A stretch of 64,000 nucleotides of DNA from Spartobacteria bacterium UBA695 (GTDB lineage Bacteria > Verrucomicrobiota > Verrucomicrobiia > Chthoniobacterales > Chthoniobacteraceae): positions 15,708 to 79,707 of the forward strand of contig DBMP01000021.1 in NCBI GenBank assembly GCA_002298145.1. Direction: 5' to 3'. A program made the translations under genes and the position numbers. The notes under the pieces were generated by a model, which was not told where the DNA came from, made no database searches, and worked only from the letters and a program-made list of their open reading frames with translations. Shown in pieces: positions 7,657-15,603 of the stretch. How positions within the stretch are numbered: the stretch's first letter is position 1; every line of letters starts with the position of its first letter.

Positions 7657-9615
7657 ATGCAAAAATCTCCCTCCGTTTTTGCGAGGCTCTCGCTCCTCGC
7701 TGGCGCCTGGCTTGGGCTTCAGTTGGCGTTCTGCGGCGCCAGTGACACTCCTCCCCCTTCCGGTCCGGCGGCCAAGGCCTCGTTATTGCCGGTGCCCGAC
7801 CCGGCCCGGATCCGGGAGATCGCTTCTTTTCTCGATGAGCAGCCGCGGGGGACGGGCCCCTCCCTTGACGACCGGAAGGCCTGGGACGAACTGGCCCGTG
7901 ACGCGGACCTCAAGAGCAAGACGCTCAAACGTGCCGAGGGGTTCCTCAATGAGCCGACGCCTGAGGTGAGCGAGGCGCTCTGGATGCAGTCCATTCGCTC
8001 CCGGGATCGCAAGGCGGATGGCCTGATCGACAAGCGCCGCTTCCGCCTCGCCACCTGGGTGCTCGCCGAGGGGATGGAAAACCAGGGCCGTTTCCTTCCC
8101 GCGATTGAAAAGGAGATCGGCGTCATCTGCTCGGAGCCGACGTGGGTTGCGCCTTCGCTCGATTCTCGGGCCCAGGGCTTCCAGTCGCCCGAACAGCTGC
8201 TCGACCTCGGGGCGGCCATGGTTTCGTGGACGCTCGTCACCGCCGACTCGATGCTCGGCGACCGGCTCTCGGCAACCACGCGCCAGCAGATTCGCGACAG
8301 AGTCCGGGAGCGGATCATCCTTCCCTATCTGGAAAAAACCCGCGGCCAGGGGAAGCCGGAGTGGTGGCGGATTGATAACTATAACTGGAACGCCGTGGTG
8401 CATGGCGGCGTGGTGGGCGTGGCCCTGGCTGTCGACCCCTCGCGGGAAGAGCGCGCGGAGGTGATCGCGTCGGTGGAAAAGGAGCTGCCGTATTACCTCC
8501 AGGGCTTCCCCTCCGACGGCTATTCGTGGGAGGGGATGGGCTATTGGAAGTACGGCTTTGGCCACTATGTCATGCTTTCCGAGGCGATCCTGCGGGCGAC
8601 CCAGGGGAAAGTGAATCTCTACGCGGGGGAAAGCGCCCGGCTGGTGGCCCAGTTCCCCCGGCGCTTCGAGCTGGTCCCGAAGGTCTATCCGGCCTTTGCC
8701 GATTCCCAGTTCATGGAAGAGCCAAGTCTGTGGCTCTACCACATCATCGACCATCGCTATGGGTTGGGAGACGCCGCGCCGCGCGTTTGTAAAGTGGATA
8801 GCATTTTTTCCACGTTCCTCTACGCCTATGGCACGGCGATGACGTTCGATTCCTCCGCCGCGCCGGTCTTTACCGAGGGCGGGGCCGTGGATCGCGGGCA
8901 CAAGCTGCGGGATTGGTTTGAGCGCGGCCAGGTGTACATTGGCCGGCTCCCGGAAGGCGCGGCTGGGCTGACGCTGGGCCTCAAGGGGGGCAACAACGGA
9001 ACGCGTCACGGGCATTGCGACCTCGGCTCCTACGTGGTGGCGATGCAGGGGCAGCCGTTGATCGTCGACCCCGGCGCGACGCAGTACACCGGCGCGACGT
9101 TCAGCGCGGAGCGTTACCAAAACCAGATCATCGGCTCCTATGGCCACTCCGTGCCGAAGGTGGCGGGGGACGTACAGCGCGAGGGCTGGCCGGGCCGCGC
9201 CATTGTCACGGGAACCAGCTTTGCTGACGATGCGGACGTAATAACGCTGGATATTTCCAGAGGTTACCAGGTTGCGGAGCTGCGCGGGCTCCTCCGGCGC
9301 TTCGATTACAGCCGGGCAGGGCAGGGGAGCGTGACCGTGACGGACCAGGTGGAGTTTGAAACGCCGCAGGCCTTTGGCACGGCGATGGCCACCTACGGAG
9401 AGGCCCGGGAGGAGCAGCCAGGGGTCTGGATCATTTCGCAAAAAGGGGAGGCGGTGCGGGTGGAGATCACCGCCGACGCTCCCTTAACCGTCACGAACGA
9501 GACCCTCAAGGACGAATCCCGCGCCGGAAAGGTGCGCCGCCTTGGCATTGATCTGAATGCCCCGTCGGCAAAGGCCACGATCGCGGTCAAGATCACCCCC
9601 GCCGCCAAGCTCTAG
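7657..9615 (+). CDS. secreted heparinase II/III-like polysaccharide lyase
   Basis: The protein has 652 residues and a signal peptide (residues ~1-28, LSLLAGAWLGLQLAFCGA). It is laid out as an alpha/alpha-toroid (residues ~40-390; DNYNWNAVVHGGVVG, GYSWEGMGYWKYGFGHY) followed by a heparinase II/III beta-sandwich (residues ~400-600; RHGHCDLGSYVVAMQGQPLI then VDPG). The conserved His-Gly-His-x-Asp motif and the NWNAV Asn are typical of lyases acting on uronate-containing polysaccharides. The exact PL family and substrate cannot be read from the sequence. ATG 7657 is chosen over TTG 7648. It is first in an apparent operon with the MFS transporter, whose start follows its stop closely. Operator site 1 lies just upstream. 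Confidence 0.8.
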   Translation: MQKSPSVFARLSLLAGAWLGLQLAFCGASDTPPPSGPAAKASLLPVPDPARIREIASFLDEQPRGTGPSLDDRKAWDELARDADLKSKTLKRAEGFLNEPTPEVSEALWMQSIRSRDRKADGLIDKRRFRLATWVLAEGMENQGRFLPAIEKEIGVICSEPTWVAPSLDSRAQGFQSPEQLLDLGAAMVSWTLVTADSMLGDRLSATTRQQIRDRVRERIILPYLEKTRGQGKPEWWRIDNYNWNAVVHGGVVGVALAVDPSREERAEVIASVEKELPYYLQGFPSDGYSWEGMGYWKYGFGHYVMLSEAILRATQGKVNLYAGESARLVAQFPRRFELVPKVYPAFADSQFMEEPSLWLYHIIDHRYGLGDAAPRVCKVDSIFSTFLYAYGTAMTFDSSAAPVFTEGGAVDRGHKLRDWFERGQVYIGRLPEGAAGLTLGLKGGNNGTRHGHCDLGSYVVAMQGQPLIVDPGATQYTGATFSAERYQNQIIGSYGHSVPKVAGDVQREGWPGRAIVTGTSFADDADVITLDISRGYQVAELRGLLRRFDYSRAGQGSVTVTDQVEFETPQAFGTAMATYGEAREEQPGVWIISQKGEAVRVEITADAPLTVTNETLKDESRAGKVRRLGIDLNAPSAKATIAVKITPAAKL

Positions 9616-9630
9616 CCCCCCGTGCCTCGC

Positions 9631-11010
9631 ATGACCACGGACACCTCAGCCAAACCCTCCGGCAAACGCTGGACCGTCGGCACGCTGACCTACACCACGG
9701 GCGGTCTCGTGGTCCTCTTCTTCTGGCTGCTGTGGGGGGATTTCGCCTGGTCGCTCAAGGACCGCTCCGTGCCCTCGGTGGTGCAGCTGTTGCTGAACAA
9801 ATACCAGGCGTCTGACCTGCTTTCCGGGCTGCTCATCGGGTCGCTCCCGGCGGCGTTCACGATGATCCTTGGGCCGGTCATCAGCTATCAATCGGACCGC
9901 CACCGGGGCCGCTGGGGGCGGCGGATTCCTTTCCTGCTCATCCCGACGCCGGTCATTGTCTTTTCCATGGCGGGGCTCGCCTTTTGCCCCCAGCTGGGGA
10001 GGGCGCTAAACCAGGCGCTCGGGGCTTGGTCGCCCGGGCTCCATCCTTCGATCCTTATCCTCTTCGCGGTGTTCTGGACCCTCTTCGAGTTTGCGAGCGT
10101 GACGGCGAATTCGGTCTTCAGCGGATTGGTCAATGACGTCGTGCCCGAGCCGGTGCTGGGGCGTTTTTACGGCATGTTCCGGGCGCTGAGCCTAGTCGCC
10201 GGGATCGTGTTCAACTACCAGATGATGGGCAAGGTGGAGACGCACTTCGCCTGGATCTTCCTGGGCATGGGGGCGCTGTATGGCGTGGGCTTCACGATGA
10301 TGTGTTTCAAAGTGAAGGAAGGGGACTACCCTCCGCCGTCCCCGCCCACCCTGCCCCGCCTCAACGGGGGCGGGTTCCTCTCCGCCGCGAAGGACTATTT
10401 CAAGGAATGCTTTGGGCACTCCTACTACGTTTGGTATTTCGTGGTGATGGCGGTGTCGTGGGCGATGATGCACCCGCTCAATCTTTTCAGCGTCTACTTT
10501 GCCAAGAGCGTGGAGATGAGCATGGATACCTATGGCAAGTGCCTGGCGCTGACGTTCGCCCTCTCGCTGCTCGTCTCCTATCCGCTGGGGGTGCTGGCCG
10601 ACCGCCTCCACCCGCTGCGGCTGAGCCTGGGGGTGCAGGGGCTCTACTTTGTGGCGACGCTCCTGGGAGGGATTTTTGCGCGGGACGCCTTTACCTTCGG
10701 GGTCTTTTACGTGGTCACGGGCGTGCTCGGGGGGACCTGGATTACCGCCGTGGCGTCGCTGGGGCAGCGGCTGTTCCCGCGCTCGAAATTTGCCCAACTC
10801 GGCTCGGCAGCGGGGCTGGTCGGCTGCGCTTTCTCGATCTCCGTGGGGCCGCTGGTGGGCATCTTCCTGGATTACGCGGCCCACATTTACCGCTATACCT
10901 ATTTCATGAGCTCCGGGCTGGCCTTAATCGGATTCCTCGGCGGCCTGGTGGTTCATGCCAAGTTCATGGCCCTCGGCGGGCCGAAGCATTACGTGGCGCC
11001 GGAGGTCTGA
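9631..11010 (+). CDS. MFS sugar transporter
   Basis: This 459-residue inner-membrane protein has about 12 hydrophobic segments. The loop after segment 2 reads SYQSDRHRGRWGRRIPFLL, a variant of the MFS loop D-R-x-G-R-R signature, and LADRLHPLRLSLG is the matching element in the second half. It resembles sugar/cation symporters of the glycoside and maltose type. It probably imports the oligo- or monosaccharides released by the neighbouring secreted enzymes. Its start lies 6-15 bases after the stop of the heparinase-like gene (GTG 9622 or ATG 9631, the latter chosen), so the two are almost certainly cotranscribed under operator site 1. Confidence 0.85.
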   Translation: MTTDTSAKPSGKRWTVGTLTYTTGGLVVLFFWLLWGDFAWSLKDRSVPSVVQLLLNKYQASDLLSGLLIGSLPAAFTMILGPVISYQSDRHRGRWGRRIPFLLIPTPVIVFSMAGLAFCPQLGRALNQALGAWSPGLHPSILILFAVFWTLFEFASVTANSVFSGLVNDVVPEPVLGRFYGMFRALSLVAGIVFNYQMMGKVETHFAWIFLGMGALYGVGFTMMCFKVKEGDYPPPSPPTLPRLNGGGFLSAAKDYFKECFGHSYYVWYFVVMAVSWAMMHPLNLFSVYFAKSVEMSMDTYGKCLALTFALSLLVSYPLGVLADRLHPLRLSLGVQGLYFVATLLGGIFARDAFTFGVFYVVTGVLGGTWITAVASLGQRLFPRSKFAQLGSAAGLVGCAFSISVGPLVGIFLDYAAHIYRYTYFMSSGLALIGFLGGLVVHAKFMALGGPKHYVAPEV

Positions 11011-11082
11011 GGGCGCGTTTCTTCGCTCACCCCGCATTTTAAACCCGGAGAATCCCATTGTGAAACGCAAGCGCAAGGCCTA

Positions 11083-11096
11083 TTCTAGCTATAGTA
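11083..11096. promoter_or_regulatory. TATAGC operator, site 2 (over the lacI start)
   Basis: TTCTAGCTATAGTA, read on the other strand as TACTATAGCTAGAA, ends on the first base of the ATG at 11096. A repressor bound here would block its own gene. This is the best clue that the adjacent LacI protein is the factor that reads these sites. Confidence 0.7.
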
Positions 11097-12142
11097 TGCC
11101 CACCCCCAAGGGAGTCGTTACGCAACAGGACATCGCCGACCGCGCCGGTGTCCACATCACCACCGTTTCCCTCGCGCTGCGGGATAACCCCCGGCTGCCC
11201 CCGGCCACGCGCAAACGCATCCAGGACCTCGCCGAGGAGATGGGCTACCGGCCCGACCCGATGCTCTCGGCGCTGACGGTCTACCGCAAGCGGCTCAAAC
11301 GGGCCCGGCACCAGGGGGTGCTCGCCTGGCTTTGCCCCTGCGTGAAAGAGGGCGGGTCGGTCCCGAGTAGTACTCAGTACCGCTGCGGGGCTGTTGAGCG
11401 CGGGCAGGAGCTTGGCTACCAGATCGAGGATTTCAGCATCGCCGAGCTGGGGCGTTTTCGGCTCTCGCGCGTTCTGCGCGCCCGGAACATCCAGGGCTTG
11501 CTCATCCCGCCGCAGTCCTTCAACCGCACGCATATTAATTTCGACTGGGAGAACTTTTCCGCGGTCTGTTTCGGGTTTTCCGTCGCGCGGCCCCGGCTGC
11601 ACCTCGTCACCAACGCCCAGTACCAGTCCACGCGCACGGCCATGCGCGAGTTGCGCGTGCGGGGCTATCGGCGCATTGGCTTTGTGACCACGCACAATAT
11701 CGACGAGCGCACGAACCTCAATTTTTCCTCCGGCTTTCTCTCCGAGCAACGGCGCTTCAAGCCCTCGGATCAGATCCCGATGCTGATTCTCAACGACAGC
11801 ACGATTCCCGCCGAGTGCGAGGAGTTCGGGCGCTGGTATGGCGAGCACCGCCCCGAGGTCATCCTGGCGCTCTACCGGACGGTGCCGGAGCTCATGCGGC
11901 GGCTCAACATCGGCTACGGCGAATGCGGCTATGCATCGCTCGATGCCGATCTCGACGGGAACGAATCCGGCATTTGCCAGAACTACCCGCTGTTGGGGCG
12001 TACTGCGGTCGATTTTTTGGTCAAGATGATCCAGAACAACGAGCGCGGCATCCCGGCGGAGCGGACCCAGCTCCTCATCGAGGGCGTGTGGGTCGATGGG
12101 AAGACCATTCGTACCAAGGCCGGCTACCGGGCCGGTTCGTAG
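11096..12142 (+). CDS. LacI-family transcriptional regulator, probable master of the TATAGC operators
   Basis: The protein has 348 residues. Residues 8-55 are a LacI-type helix-turn-helix (VTQQDIADRAGVHITTVSLA then LRDNPRLP) with hinge-helix sequence after GYRPDPMLSAL. The rest is a periplasmic-binding-protein-like effector domain (RGYRRIGFVT in the middle, TAVDFLVKMIQNNERGIP at the end) that should bind a sugar. A GTG at 11060 would add 12 residues, but operator site 2 overlaps the ATG at 11096, which favours the ATG and suggests self-repression. It lies between the transporter and GH16 and its 3' end overlaps GH16 by 19 bases tail to tail. A paralogue at 29661 has the same effector-domain style. 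Which sugar releases it is unknown. Confidence 0.85.
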   Translation: MPTPKGVVTQQDIADRAGVHITTVSLALRDNPRLPPATRKRIQDLAEEMGYRPDPMLSALTVYRKRLKRARHQGVLAWLCPCVKEGGSVPSSTQYRCGAVERGQELGYQIEDFSIAELGRFRLSRVLRARNIQGLLIPPQSFNRTHINFDWENFSAVCFGFSVARPRLHLVTNAQYQSTRTAMRELRVRGYRRIGFVTTHNIDERTNLNFSSGFLSEQRRFKPSDQIPMLILNDSTIPAECEEFGRWYGEHRPEVILALYRTVPELMRRLNIGYGECGYASLDADLDGNESGICQNYPLLGRTAVDFLVKMIQNNERGIPAERTQLLIEGVWVDGKTIRTKAGYRAGS

Positions 12143-12861
12143 ACGCGAACGTAGTCGACTTCGTAGCGCTGCGGGTAGCTGTCGGCGTCGATCCCCATTT
12201 CGCCGCCCCAGACGCCGCCAACGGCGAGGTTGAGGATGAGGTAGTGGGGGTGATCGAAGGGCCAGGTGCCGTCGCGCGAATCCTCCTTGCGGCAGGTGAA
12301 GTAGATGCGCCCGTCCACCATGAAGTCGAGGTGATCGGCGTGCCACTCCACGGCGTAGACATGGAAGGCGCAGGTTACGTCGGGAACCACGAGGAAGCCC
12401 TTGGCATTATGGTGGGAAGGGTCGCCATAGTGGATATTACTAAAAATTACCCCGGGATGGTGGGCGACGTGTTCGAGGATGTCGATTTCGCCGCAGCGGG
12501 GCCAGTTGACCTCGGGGTAGTTTTCCCCCAGCGTCCAGAAAGCGGGCCAGGTGCCGCGCGCGGCGGGGAGCTTCGCGCGCACTTCCAAGCGGCCATAGCG
12601 CCAGCTCGCCTTGCCGAGCGTGTGGAGGCTCGCCGAGGTGTAGTGCGAGCCCTCCCACTCCTCCTTGCGGGCCTCGATGATGAGCCGCCCCCCTTCCACG
12701 CGGGCATTTTCCGGACGCGAGGCGGTGTAGTATTGCAGCTCGTTGTTACGAACAAGGCCGGTTTCATAGCCCCATTTCGCGGGGTCGGGCAGGCCGGGGC
12801 GCTCGAATTCGTCGGACCAGACGAGCTTCCACTTGAGGGGATCGGGAGAGAATGGCGTCAT
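12124..12861 (-). CDS. GH16 family glycoside hydrolase, no signal peptide
   Basis: This is a single-domain, 245-residue GH16 jelly-roll enzyme. The catalytic motif CGEIDILEHV gives the Glu nucleophile, Asp and Glu acid/base in the E-I-D-x-x-E pattern of the laminarinase/lichenase branch. Other marks are KLVWSDEFERPGLPD at the start, WPAFWTLGE before the active site and PHYLILNLAVGGVWGG near the end. The N-terminus (MTPFSPDPLKWK) shows no export signal, which is unusual because most GH16 enzymes attack polymers outside the cell. Either it acts on imported oligosaccharides or the export signal was lost. It is transcribed divergently from the esterase across two operators (12910 and 12952). Confidence 0.9.
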   Translation of the reverse strand: MTPFSPDPLKWKLVWSDEFERPGLPDPAKWGYETGLVRNNELQYYTASRPENARVEGGRLIIEARKEEWEGSHYTSASLHTLGKASWRYGRLEVRAKLPAARGTWPAFWTLGENYPEVNWPRCGEIDILEHVAHHPGVIFSNIHYGDPSHHNAKGFLVVPDVTCAFHVYAVEWHADHLDFMVDGRIYFTCRKEDSRDGTWPFDHPHYLILNLAVGGVWGGEMGIDADSYPQRYEVDYVRVYEPAR

Positions 12862-12909
12862 GCGTCCCTACGATAAGGACCCGGCGGCGAAGAACAACCG
12901 GCGCGCGGT

Positions 12910-12923
12910 GCTAACTATAGAGC
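12910..12923. promoter_or_regulatory. TATAGC operator, site 3 (GH16 side)
   Basis: GCTAACTATAGAGC, read on the minus strand as GCTCTATAGTTAGC, is a weaker match lying about 55 bases upstream of the GH16 start. Its centre is 42 bases from that of site 4, close to four DNA helix turns. Confidence 0.55.
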
Positions 12924-12951
12924 GGCGGCCTTCAAGCGCGCGGTCAATGCA

Positions 12952-12966
12952 TTCTATAGCTAGAAC
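12952..12966. promoter_or_regulatory. TATAGC operator, site 4 (esterase side)
   Basis: TTCTATAGCTAGAAC is the best match to the consensus in the window. It lies about 100 bases upstream of the esterase start, in the intergenic region shared with GH16. Sites 3 and 4 together could control both divergent genes. Confidence 0.75.
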
Positions 12967-13061
12967 TGCAAAGCATTTGGCGTGAGCGCCCAAGGCACCT
13001 ATTTTTCAAACCGATGTGAGCCGCATTTCGCGGCGTATGCAAAGCGAAACCGCCCCCCAAT

Positions 13062-14441
13062 ATGTTTATGACTTCCTCCCCGTTATTCCTTCCGGCATCC
13101 CGCTGGCGCAAAGCGTGCGCCTGCCTTGCCGTAGCCATGGCTTCAGCCGGCTCGCTTTTCGCCGGGGCTTCCTCGGACGGGGAAAAAGCGGTCGAGTACA
13201 TCGTGTCGGTCTACCCCGAGCGTTCGGCGGCCATTTACCACAAGGGCGAGCCGGTGAACTTCGAGATTTACCTGGAGCACAACCGGCAACCGGCAACGGA
13301 GGGTGCGGTGGTTTGGAAGCTCTCGAAAGACGGCGTCTTCCCGCCGCTGCAAACCGGCACCGCGACGCTGAACGCCGAGGGGCGCGCCGTGGTGACGGGC
13401 ACGCTTGGCGAACCGGGCTTCCTGCAATGTGAAGTGACCTTCAAGGGCTCCGACAAAAACTACACCGCGCTGGCCGCCGCGGGCATCGACCCGAGCGACA
13501 TCCAGCCGAGCCTCCCCAAACCGGCGGATTTCGACGCATTTTGGGCGGAGAAAAAGAAGCAGCTCGCCGCCGTGCCGATCAACCCAAAGCTGACCTCGGT
13601 GCCGCCGCCTGCGGGTCGGGCCGGGGTGGAGACCTTTGAATTCCAGGCCGACTGCATCGGCAACCCGGCTTCCGGTTACTACGCCCGCCCGGTGGGCGCG
13701 AAGCCCAAGAGCTGCCCGGCGCTGCTCTACGTGGAAGGGGCGGGCGTCGTGCCCACGGATCTACTGGCGCCTACTCGGTATGCGCAGAAAGGCGTGCTTG
13801 CCCTCGACCTCAACGCCCACGGCATCCCGGTCGGCAAACCGCGCGAATATTATAACGACCTGGCCAACGGCGAACTAAAGGACTACCGCGTGCGGGGCCG
13901 CGAATCGCGCGATACCTATTACTTCCTCGGCATGTACCTGCGGGCGCTGCGGGGGCTCGATTTCCTTACCTCGCAGCCGGAATGGGATGGACGCACGCTG
14001 ATCGTAGTCGGCGTCAGCCAGGGCGGTGCGCAGTCCCTGGCCGCCACGTCGCTCGATCCGCGCGTGACGTTCACCGTCGCCTGCGTGCCCGGGCAATGCG
14101 ACCCCAGCGGACCGGTCGTGGGGCGCATCGCGGGCTGGCCGAAGGTCGTTCCCAAGGGCCCGGACGGGAAGCTCGATCCGACGGTCCTCGAAGCCATGCG
14201 CTATTTCGATACCGTGAACTTCGCCACGCGGATCAAGACGCCCGTTTACGGCTGGGTGGGCTTCTGCGACGTTACCTGCCCGCCCACCGGAAGCTACGCG
14301 GCGTTCAACCAGCTTGCCGGGCCTAAATCCATCATCAACGATCCCGTGCGCGGTCACGACGCGGGCGGCCCTGGCGTCTGGGGAGCCATCTCCAAAGCCG
14401 TCGACGCCCACATTGCCGGGCAAGGCAAAGCTGCCCAGTAA
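13062..14441 (+). CDS. secreted CE7-like acetyl esterase (acetylxylan esterase fold)
   Basis: This 459-residue protein has a signal peptide (residues ~1-35, with a hydrophobic stretch ending SAGSLFAGA). An N-terminal beta-domain (~40-140) is followed by an alpha/beta-hydrolase (~145-450) of the acetylxylan esterase type. The nucleophile elbow is GVSQGGAQ, the acid is probably the Asp in GFCDVTCPPT, and the His is in GHDAGG. Enzymes of this family remove acetyl groups from plant xylan oligomers and related sugars. Length exceeds that of classic CE7 proteins (~320) because of the extra N-terminal domain. It is followed 36 bases later by the dehydrogenase and preceded by operator site 4. Confidence 0.85.
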   Translation: MFMTSSPLFLPASRWRKACACLAVAMASAGSLFAGASSDGEKAVEYIVSVYPERSAAIYHKGEPVNFEIYLEHNRQPATEGAVVWKLSKDGVFPPLQTGTATLNAEGRAVVTGTLGEPGFLQCEVTFKGSDKNYTALAAAGIDPSDIQPSLPKPADFDAFWAEKKKQLAAVPINPKLTSVPPPAGRAGVETFEFQADCIGNPASGYYARPVGAKPKSCPALLYVEGAGVVPTDLLAPTRYAQKGVLALDLNAHGIPVGKPREYYNDLANGELKDYRVRGRESRDTYYFLGMYLRALRGLDFLTSQPEWDGRTLIVVGVSQGGAQSLAATSLDPRVTFTVACVPGQCDPSGPVVGRIAGWPKVVPKGPDGKLDPTVLEAMRYFDTVNFATRIKTPVYGWVGFCDVTCPPTGSYAAFNQLAGPKSIINDPVRGHDAGGPGVWGAISKAVDAHIAGQGKAAQ

Positions 14442-14477
14442 TCTTCGGTTTCTCCCCCCTCCCGGCGAATTCTTTCT

Positions 14478-15488
14478 ATGACTAATTGCTTCAAAAAGCC
14501 GCGCATCCTTGTCTCCCTCAATGCCCGCCGGGGCCAGGGGTTTCTGCCGCAGGACCTGATGGATCGCCTGCAACGGATGGCCTCGGAAATGGTTGTTTTT
14601 GACCCGTACTGCAACCCGATCGAACGCTGGAAGGAGCTGCTGCACGAGTTCCGCCCGGACATCCTGGTGACGGGCTGGGATACCTACCCGCTTCCCCAAG
14701 ACCTTCCCGAGAGCCTCCGCTACATTTGCCACCTCTGCGGCGAGGTGCGCTGGATCATCAACCGTGAAATGATCGAGCGCGGAATGCTGGTCACCAACTG
14801 GGGGGCTTCCATCAGCCGCACCATTGCCGAATGCACGATGATGCTGACGTTGTGCGCCATGCGCCGCGTTACCTACTACGCCCTCGGGATGCACTTGGAG
14901 GGGAAATGGGAACCGGCGCTGTTGCCCTCCAGCCTTTTTGAAAAGCGCATCGGCATCCATGGTTTCGGGAACATTGCGCGCTGCTTTACGCGGCTCATTG
15001 CTCCATTCCGGTGCTCCGTTCGCACCTACGATCCCTATGTGAGCGACGAGGTGCTGCTGGCGCACGGCGTGCAGCGCGTTGGCTCGCTTGAGGAACTGTT
15101 TTCCGATTCGGACGTCCTCGTTGAGCTGGCGGCGTTTACTGCCGAGACCACCGGCGTCGTCACCGAGGCGCTGCTCCGGCGGCTGCCCCCCGGCGCCGTC
15201 TTTGTCAACACCGGCAGGCCGGGCGTGGTCGACGGTGACGCGCTCCTCAAAGTCGCCCGCGAGGGAACGCTCCAGATCGGGCTCGACGTCTACCACCAGG
15301 AACCGCTTCCAGCCGTTCACCCCCTGCGCGGCCTGCGCAACGTAACGCTGCTGCCGCACATCAGCGGCCCGACCGCCGATCACCTGCGGGCCTGCGGAGA
15401 GCTGGCGTTGCGTAATATCGCCCGGTTCATCATGGGCGATCCGCTGGAATCTTTGATCACTCTCGATGTCTATGACCGGATCACCTGA
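14478..15488 (+). CDS. D-isomer-specific 2-hydroxyacid dehydrogenase
   Basis: This 336-residue cytoplasmic NAD(P)-dependent enzyme interconverts 2-keto and D-2-hydroxy acids. The Rossmann glycine motif is GIHGFGNIAR. Catalytic residues are visible as the Arg in NTGRPGVVDGDALL, the Glu in YHQEPLP and the His in LLPHISGPT. The C-terminal segment closes the catalytic domain as usual. It follows the esterase by 36 bases and is probably cotranscribed with it. In a locus for uronate- or acetyl-rich glycans it could reduce a keto-acid product of sugar breakdown, but its substrate is not evident. Confidence 0.85.
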   Translation: MTNCFKKPRILVSLNARRGQGFLPQDLMDRLQRMASEMVVFDPYCNPIERWKELLHEFRPDILVTGWDTYPLPQDLPESLRYICHLCGEVRWIINREMIERGMLVTNWGASISRTIAECTMMLTLCAMRRVTYYALGMHLEGKWEPALLPSSLFEKRIGIHGFGNIARCFTRLIAPFRCSVRTYDPYVSDEVLLAHGVQRVGSLEELFSDSDVLVELAAFTAETTGVVTEALLRRLPPGAVFVNTGRPGVVDGDALLKVAREGTLQIGLDVYHQEPLPAVHPLRGLRNVTLLPHISGPTADHLRACGELALRNIARFIMGDPLESLITLDVYDRIT

Positions 15489-15504
15489 AACCCCAACCGG
15501 CCCC

Positions 15505-15520
15505 GTTCAATAGTTAGAAC
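15505..15520. promoter_or_regulatory. TATAGC operator, site 5 (surface repeat protein)
   Basis: GTTCAATAGTTAGAAC has perfect GTTC/GAAC outer arms with two changes in the core. It lies about 90 bases upstream of the start at 15604 and just after the stop of the dehydrogenase. Confidence 0.6.
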
Positions 15521-15603
15521 TCCGATACCATTGCCTTCATTCCGCATTGTGGGAAAAGTCCCATATCAATCCCCGAACGCCTTACCCCAAACATCCCTTG
15601 AGT

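Noticed and set aside
7783..9441. 552-residue minus-strand open frame opposite the heparinase-like gene
   Set aside because: It is an antisense shadow rich in Arg, His and Pro without a recognisable family.
15551..15564. TGGGAAAAGTCCCA as an extra operator upstream of the surface protein
   Set aside because: It is a single small hairpin not found before the other units and unlike the shared palindrome.
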